9,906 nucleotides of DNA from Thermodesulfobacteriota bacterium (GTDB lineage: Bacteria; Desulfobacterota; BSN033; UBA1163). Under the pieces are notes generated by a model that ran no database searches, was not told the origin of the DNA, and saw nothing but the letters and a program-made list of their open reading frames with translations. Every line of letters begins with the position of its first letter. The stretch's first letter is position 1. Below are positions 7,071-9,906 of the stretch, piece after piece. The DNA lies in contig JASEIE010000138.1 in assembly GCA_030024065.1 (NCBI GenBank), forward strand, positions 1-9,906, in the 5' to 3' direction. Both the position numbers and the translations under genes were made by a program.

Positions 7071-7165
7071 AAAAGGGGGACAGGCTACTTTTTGTATTCT
7101 TTTTGGGTATTAATTAAGAAGGCGAAGATTGCCTGCCGCAGGCAAAAAGTAGCCTGTCCCCTTTT
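7071..7165. repeat. long inverted repeat with GGGGACAGGCTACTTTTT arms (REP-like; possible recN terminator)
   Basis: The left arm (7071-7094) begins right after the recN stop codon and reads AAAAGGGGGACAGGC then TACTTTTTG. The right arm (7143-7165) is its complement with one G fewer, giving a stem of about 23 bp. The 48-nt loop contains a second palindrome, GCCTGCCGCAGGC (7131-7143). The right arm ends in CCCCTTTTT, so the structure could stop transcription. From memory, such arms are common dispersed repeats in deltaproteobacterial genomes and may be moved by REP-associated transposases; that link is inference. Confidence 0.8.
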
Positions 7166-7183
7166 TAAGGAGAGGACAACAGG

Positions 7184-7633
7184 ATGATCCGGAAAGCGAA
7201 ACTGGAAGATGTGAAGGAGATCCAGAGGCTCATTAAACTCTATTCTACCCGTGGGGATATTCTCCCTCGGTCCTTGATGGAACTGTATGATCATCTGCGA
7301 GACTTCTACGTATTCCTACAGAACCGCAAAATCGTTGGCATCTGCGCCCTCCATGTCTGTTGGGAAGACCTGGGAGAGATACGCTCTCTGGCTGTTCAGG
7401 AGGGGGCCCGAAAGAAAGGGATCGGTGTAAAACTGGTGAAGGCCTGTTTGAAAGAGGCAAAGGCATTAGGCATGGAGAGAGTATTCGCTCTCACCTACCG
7501 GCCTGATTTTTTTGAGAGGTTAAAGTTCAAGGTCGTGGATAAGGCCGCTCTTCCCCACAAGATCTGGGCCGACTGTCTGAACTGCGTCAAATTCCCCGAC
7601 TGCGACGAAGTGGCCCTTGTGAAAGAACTTTAG
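7184..7633 (+). CDS. GNAT N-acetyltransferase, short ArgA-like (N-acetylglutamate synthase-related)
   Basis: A single-domain GNAT acetyltransferase of 149 residues. It starts MIRKAKLEDVKEIQRLI, has the LPRSLMELYDHLRDFYV segment (27-43), and shows the acetyl-CoA site EIRSLAV (65-71) followed by RKKGIG (76-81). The C-terminus has LPHKIWADCLNC (123-134) and KFPDCDE (136-142), with cysteines C131, C134 and C140. This tail is typical of a short ArgA-related group (COG1246 type) proposed to make N-acetylglutamate for arginine synthesis in bacteria lacking classical ArgA. The biochemical role is inferred from the family. The ATG at 7184 is preceded by AAGGAG (7167-7172) and AGAGGA (7171-7176), just outside the upstream inverted repeat. 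The stop codon TAG overlaps the first bases of the next repeat. Confidence 0.88.
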   Translation: MIRKAKLEDVKEIQRLIKLYSTRGDILPRSLMELYDHLRDFYVFLQNRKIVGICALHVCWEDLGEIRSLAVQEGARKKGIGVKLVKACLKEAKALGMERVFALTYRPDFFERLKFKVVDKAALPHKIWADCLNCVKFPDCDEVALVKEL

Positions 7634-7738
7634 TTCGGAGTTCGTAGTTTTGAGTTCGGAGTTTTTATATATATCTCCGAACTACCTGCCTGTGCGTAGC
7701 CGCTTCGGCGAAGGCAGGCGAACTCAATACTCCGAACT
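7632..7738. repeat. AGTTCGGAGT palindromic repeat between convergent genes (likely bidirectional terminator)
   Basis: A perfect outer pair, AGTTCGGAGT (7632-7641) and ACTCCGAACT (7729-7738), encloses three more stems. GAGTTC (7652-7657) pairs with GAACTC (7720-7725). AGTTCGGAG (7653-7661) pairs with CTCCGAACT (7675-7683) around a TA-rich loop. CTGCCT pairs with AGGCAG around GCCGCTTCGGC. These stems partly compete. The element fills the gap between the GNAT stop (7633, overlapping) and the thiF stop (7740). The AT-loop hairpin could end transcription from both sides. Same family as 5266-5385. Confidence 0.82.
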
Positions 7739-7739
7739 G

Positions 7740-8576
7740 TTATTTTTCCTCTCCCAATAAAATTCTTAAAACAAGGTTGGCCTGGTGGTGGGCAGCGATT
7801 CCTACTCTTGGCGCCATCAACCCCACTCCAGGTTGGGCGGAAGTCTTTTGATCCCCTACGATGAATATCTTTGATGAGAACCGGGTGGTTTTGATCTCGT
7901 TGTTGTCTCCATAGCCAGCCACCCCTGAAGCGACGACAATATATTTTTCAGGCATCTTCTCTGAAATGGCATTGACCAGCATGGCCTTTTCTTCGGCCCG
8001 ATCGAAAGCTTCGACCACAACAGTTGATTCTTTAAAAATCCTTTCCACATTATTTCGGTCGAGCTTTTCATTGTGAGTTAGAATCCTCACATAGGGATTG
8101 ATCCCGGAGATACTCTCCACAAGGGCTGTTACCTTGGGCATACCTATCTGGTGAATAAAGTACTGCTGGCGGTTGAGATTCGAAGGCTCCACCACATCGA
8201 AGTCGACCAAGATCAGCGTCCCGACTCCGATACGGGCAAGCGATATTGCAACCATCGATCCGAGACCGCCAAGACCGGCAATTCCCACTACGGAATCTTT
8301 AATTTTTTGATGGATCCCGGGAGTATGCCTTGCCATCATCAGAGATTCGAACTCATCGGAAGAAGGGGTCTCCCTTCTTCTGATGAGGACAATCTCATCT
8401 CCCTGTTTGAGAGGTTGATCCGAGTCCATTGGAAAACCGTTGAGGATGATCAGGTCGGCATCAGGTTTGAATTGATTCTTAAGCTGGAAAAGGGTGAGGC
8501 CAGGGGAGATGAAAATCTCTCTCTCGTTCACTTTAACCAAGAGGTTTTTTAAAGCCTCATTTTCCATGAGGGTCAC
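7740..8576 (-). CDS. thiF: ThiF-family adenylyltransferase with N-terminal ThiS-like domain
   Basis: E1-like enzyme expected to adenylate the C-terminus of the sulfur carrier ThiS for thiamine thiazole synthesis. Residues 13-68 resemble a ThiS/ubiquitin-like fold (VKVNEREIFISPG, LIILNG, GDEIVLIRRR) but run straight on without the Gly-Gly tail. The adenylation domain covers 83-278: GLGGLGS (101-107) for ATP, VDFDVVEPSNLNRQQ (124-138) with acidic and Arg contacts, K148, EAFDRAE (189-195), and LMAPRVGIAA near the end. The architecture matches ThiF family 2 fusions. There is no cysteine anywhere in the protein, so neither a CxxC zinc site nor a persulfide-forming cysteine exists. The start is GTG at 8576; an in-frame ATG at 8567 is equally possible and no strong Shine-Dalgarno sequence precedes either. 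Convergent with the GNAT gene. No other thiamine gene is visible here. Confidence 0.93.
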   Translation of the reverse strand: MTLMENEALKNLLVKVNEREIFISPGLTLFQLKNQFKPDADLIILNGFPMDSDQPLKQGDEIVLIRRRETPSSDEFESLMMARHTPGIHQKIKDSVVGIAGLGGLGSMVAISLARIGVGTLILVDFDVVEPSNLNRQQYFIHQIGMPKVTALVESISGINPYVRILTHNEKLDRNNVERIFKESTVVVEAFDRAEEKAMLVNAISEKMPEKYIVVASGVAGYGDNNEIKTTRFSSKIFIVGDQKTSAQPGVGLMAPRVGIAAHHQANLVLRILLGEEK

Positions 8577-8585
8577 CCATTAAAA

Positions 8586-8614
8586 GATTAATCAATATTG
8601 GGTGGATTTGTCAA
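8586..8614 (-). promoter_or_regulatory. promoter for thiF, predicting a nearly leaderless mRNA
   Basis: On the minus strand TTGACA (8609-8614) is perfect, the spacer is 17 bp and the -10 is TTAATC (8586-8591, 4 of 6). Transcription would begin near 8579, only 3 nt before the GTG at 8576 and about 12 nt before the ATG at 8567. That agrees with the missing Shine-Dalgarno sequence. No riboswitch can fit in such a leader. Confidence 0.5.
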
Positions 8615-8757
8615 CAATTCAGTGATGTTCAGAGTTACTGGGACCGGCCACTTATTTGACAATCTTAAACACATCCCCCGGGATTTGTCATTAGTTAGTT
8701 GACGTTTCGAGTGCTTGAGAAGGGCGTAGCCTTTTGGTGTTACCCTCAAGCGCTCTG
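8615..8757. other. non-coding stretch with a two-tier hairpin (8709-8755)
   Basis: No gene is seen. GAGTGCTTGAG (8709-8719) pairs with CTCAAGCGCTC (8745-8755) with one G-T type mismatch. The loop holds a smaller AAGG/CCTT hairpin (8720-8733). It lies directly past the end of the broken recombinase gene. It could be the remnant of a recombination site or another repeat family. It lacks the RYYYAAC and GTTRRRY ends required of a standard integron attC. Confidence 0.5.
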
Positions 8758-8874
8758 TTATCTGCCGTTGTAACCTTTTACGGTCTTGTAACTGTATTTC
8801 CTTGTAACAAGTTCCTTCAGGTCTTCAAAGTCATACTTCGGGGACAGGCCCGATTCTAACTTCTTCACCCCCTC

Positions 8875-8926
8875 CCCTGAACCATGTTAAGTTCAGGGCT
8901 TTGTCCTGCATCCTACGTGGTGCAGG
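8875..8926. repeat. two tandem short hairpins inside the broken integrase
   Basis: CCCTGAAC (8875-8882) pairs with GTTCAGGG (8891-8898). Seven bases on, CCTGCA (8905-8910) pairs with TGCAGG (8921-8926). Both are perfect stems with loops of 8 and 10 nt. Neither is followed by a T run. They form the left part of the hairpin-rich block that splits the recombinase. Confidence 0.6.
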
Positions 8927-8930
8927 GCCT

Positions 8931-9035
8931 CTCCCTCCCCCACGAGAGACTGTGTCGCAAGTCCGTTCATGGTTCGACAGGCTCACCACGAACGGACTAC
9001 GGCTAAGTGCGACACAGTCTCCGATGGGGAGGGGA
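8931..9035. repeat. nested palindrome: GAGACTGTGTCGCA arms around a GTTCATGGTTCGACAGG-type repeat
   Basis: The outer arms GAGACTGTGTCGCA (8946-8959) and TGCGACACAGTCTC (9008-9021) are perfectly complementary over 14 bp. They extend outward imperfectly through CTCCCTCCCC and GGGGAGGGG. Inside, AGTCCGTTC (8960-8968) pairs with GAACGGACT (8990-8998), and TGGT with ACCA around TCGACAGGCTC. The inner part is a dispersed repeat type seen widely in bacterial genomes (recalled, not searched). One repeat therefore seems to sit inside another, within a broken gene. Confidence 0.82.
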
Positions 9036-9057
9036 TGTGTAAGGAGTTCGTAAACCT

Positions 9058-9081
9058 GGGACAGTCCCCTTCAGGGAAGGG
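9058..9081. repeat. GGGACAGTCCC palindrome and adjoining hairpin at the integrase stop
   Basis: GGGAC-A-GTCCC (9058-9068) overlaps a 6-bp hairpin, CCCTTC-AGG-GAAGGG (9067-9081). The hairpin begins one base past the stop codon of the N-terminal integrase piece. A related GGGGACAGGCCC lies at 8840-8851 on the far side of the inserted block, so the two may mark its ends. Confidence 0.45.
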
Positions 9082-9314
9082 TCTATCTGGACGTTTTCAT
9101 CCCCAAATCCTTTAAAATCTTCTCAAGGATGTCGTCCCTATTTGGGAAACTCCGATTTTTCTCGGCAGGATGCCATCTACGGTCATCGATGGTCTTAACC
9201 TTTGAAACGAGGAGAGGGTCATAGGGGAAAGAAACAGTTATACGACCAGATGGATCATTGGAGATATGGATTCTGGCCATCATGCAATCCCCTCCCTTTT
9301 TGAAGTATACCCTG

Positions 9315-9351
9315 TTAGAAAAGATGGGGCTTTAACCCCCACCCTTTCTAA
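9315..9351. repeat. hairpin D, possible diverged member of the CCCCGTTAGAAAT family
   Basis: TTAGAAA (9315-9321) pairs exactly with TTTCTAA (9345-9351). Inner GATGGGG and CCCCCA segments continue the stem around a CTTTAA loop. The outer sequence CCCTGTTAGAAA resembles the family terminus CCCCGTTAGAAA on one side only. It lies about 30 bp upstream of the integrase start and could affect that gene's leader. Confidence 0.5.
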
Positions 9352-9798
9352 GATGAATATTATTTATTTTCCCTCTTTCGTATTTAAGTTGAAAGAGACT
9401 TTTAAATCATTTAAATAAGAAGTCTAAAAGTAAATTTCAAGAGATAGGTTTATTCCTCTTACAGAGAGGAAACTATCTGAATTATTTATAAAAATCTCTG
9501 GATTCCCGTTTTCACGGGAATGACACCTATCGTTAAGTCGTCATTCCTGCGGAAGCAGGAATCCAGTAATATGGTTGTTCTTTAATGCTTTTCAACTTTT
9601 TTACGAAAGAACCAAAAATTATCATCCATTTTGGAAGATTAAATAATGTATATGTATACCCTTTAATGATTCACCCCCTCATGCTGTTGCCTCTTTAACT
9701 CTTTCACATTTATTCATAACTCTATTTTTTAGAGGGTCAGGAGGGGAAATACAGGTCATCTTTTACGGAAAATGCTCCCTTAATTTGGGCTGAATAGG
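9352..9798. other. AT-rich non-coding stretch
   Basis: Apart from the repeat at 9498-9566, no gene, RNA gene or clear promoter is seen. Two small hairpins occur. CTCTTTC (9373-9379) pairs with GAAAGAG (9391-9397), followed by ACTTTT. TTCCTCT (9453-9459) pairs with AGAGGAA (9465-9471). Short open frames such as MDDNFWFFRKKVEKH on the minus strand near 9600 lack supporting signals. Base composition is clearly more AT-rich than in the genes to the left. Confidence 0.5.
9498..9566. repeat. CTGGATTCC...GGAATCCAG double-hairpin repeat
   Basis: The ends CTGGATTC and GAATCCAG are complementary. Each half forms its own hairpin: ATTCCCG-TTTTCA-CGGGAAT and ATTCCTGC-GGAA-GCAGGAAT. A short GACACCTATCGTTAAGTC spacer separates them. 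This matches a dispersed repeat with GTCATTCC/TGGATTCC ends found in many proteobacterial genomes (from memory). No coding capacity. Confidence 0.8.
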
Positions 9799-9846
9799 TA
9801 AACCCCGTTAGAAATTCAAGCGGGGCATTATTGCTAACGGGGTAAA
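9799..9846 (-). repeat. shortened palindromic repeat, copy C (CCCCGTTAGAAAT family)
   Basis: Opposite orientation to copies A and B. The core runs 9803-9842 (40 bp) and is flanked on both sides by TAAA (9799-9802 and 9843-9846), the complement of the TTTA beside A and B. It reads as both ends of the reverse complement of B joined at AGCGGGGCATTA. Its length equals B minus 55 bp, the distance between B's internal 13-nt direct repeats. Two substitutions relative to that prediction are seen, one of them in the right terminal repeat (GCTAACGGGG). Confidence 0.85.
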
Positions 9847-9851
9847 AAAAT

Positions 9852-9882
9852 GCCCCCTCCGGGTGCTGAACCTGGAAGGGGC
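9852..9882 (+). terminator. GC-rich hairpin, possible terminator
   Basis: GCCCCCTCCGGGT (9852-9864) pairs with ACCTGGAAGGGGC (9870-9882) at 11 of 13 positions around GCTGA. GGGGTCTCTCTTTT follows, giving a short pyrimidine-rich tail. It sits 6 bp after copy C. It may be a terminator for a gene not seen here, or another repeat. Confidence 0.35.
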
Positions 9883-9906
9883 GGGGTCTCTCTTTTAGAA
9901 TCTGTA

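Larger units (their letters stand above)
8758..9283 (-). pseudogene. broken tyrosine recombinase/integrase (N-terminal remnants)
   Basis: Two minus-strand pieces appear to belong to one former integrase. The first (9083-9283, 66 residues) starts at an ATG with a strong GGGAGGGG Shine-Dalgarno sequence. It contains RITVSFPYDPLLVSKVKTID and RRWHPAEKNRSFPN, which resemble the N-terminal arm of a family of deltaproteobacterial site-specific integrases. Intact members, from memory, have KxWSFPN where this has KNRSFPN. The second piece (8758-8868, 36 residues from a GTG) reads YDFEDLKELVTRKYSYKTVKGY, split here by reading as YDFEDLKELV and TRKYSYKTVKGY. That matches the helical core-binding domain (typically xSxKTxxxY). 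It then ends at TAA. The pieces are in different frames and 214 bp of hairpins separate them. The catalytic domain (R, HxxR, Y) is absent from the window. Family assignment is by motif memory. Confidence 0.6.

Noticed and set aside
8580..8700. Thiamine (TPP) riboswitch upstream of thiF
   Set aside because: No conserved TPP-aptamer sequence is visible, and the predicted transcription start leaves almost no leader.
8709..8760. Integron attC site beside the broken integrase
   Set aside because: The CTTGAG/CTCAAG hairpin recalls attC, but the required RYYYAAC and GTTRRRY ends are not at the correct positions on either strand.
9590..9650. 15-residue minus-strand frame MDDNFWFFRKKVEKH
   Set aside because: It is very short, has no Shine-Dalgarno sequence or promoter, and sits in AT-rich DNA where such frames are common by chance.

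Overview
The window looks like a chromosomal segment from an anaerobic, syntroph-like deltaproteobacterium (Desulfobacterota type). This is inferred from an Hbd-type dehydrogenase with a thiolase, a free-standing biotin carrier protein, the nadK-recN-GNAT gene order, a ThiS-like/ThiF fusion, and gaps packed with palindromic repeats. No rRNA, tRNA or CRISPR array was seen.

Layout. Positions 62-3361 hold three minus-strand genes, read right to left: 3-hydroxyacyl-CoA dehydrogenase, a divergent thiolase and a periplasmic N-acetylmuramoyl-L-alanine amidase. The first two fit the last two steps of beta-oxidation, or the reverse reactions. A promoter at 3454-3480 probably drives them. A 71-residue biotin carboxyl carrier protein (3650-3865) is read the other way from the same intergenic region.

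Positions 3866-4388 carry two copies of a nested palindrome (A and B) and a probable nadK promoter. A plus-strand set follows: NAD kinase (4389-5261), RecN (5391-7070) and an ArgA-like GNAT acetyltransferase (7184-7633). A repeat fills each gap between them. A 107-bp palindromic repeat separates the GNAT gene from the convergent thiF-family gene (7740-8576), whose promoter predicts a nearly leaderless mRNA.

Positions 8577-9906 look like decayed accessory DNA. A tyrosine-recombinase gene survives as two out-of-frame pieces (9083-9283 and 8758-8868) separated by 214 bp of stacked hairpins and a nested palindrome. The rest is AT-rich and non-coding, with a diverged hairpin (D), a TGGATTCC-type double-hairpin repeat and a shortened copy (C) of the A/B family.

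The best new signal is the CCCCGTTAGAAAT family. Copies A, B and C are each flanked by TTTA as a direct repeat in element orientation. Copy C is exactly 55 bp shorter than B, which is the spacing of two identical 13-nt direct repeats inside B. That points to a mobile or recombining element family with internal-deletion derivatives. No convincing new multi-gene system was found.
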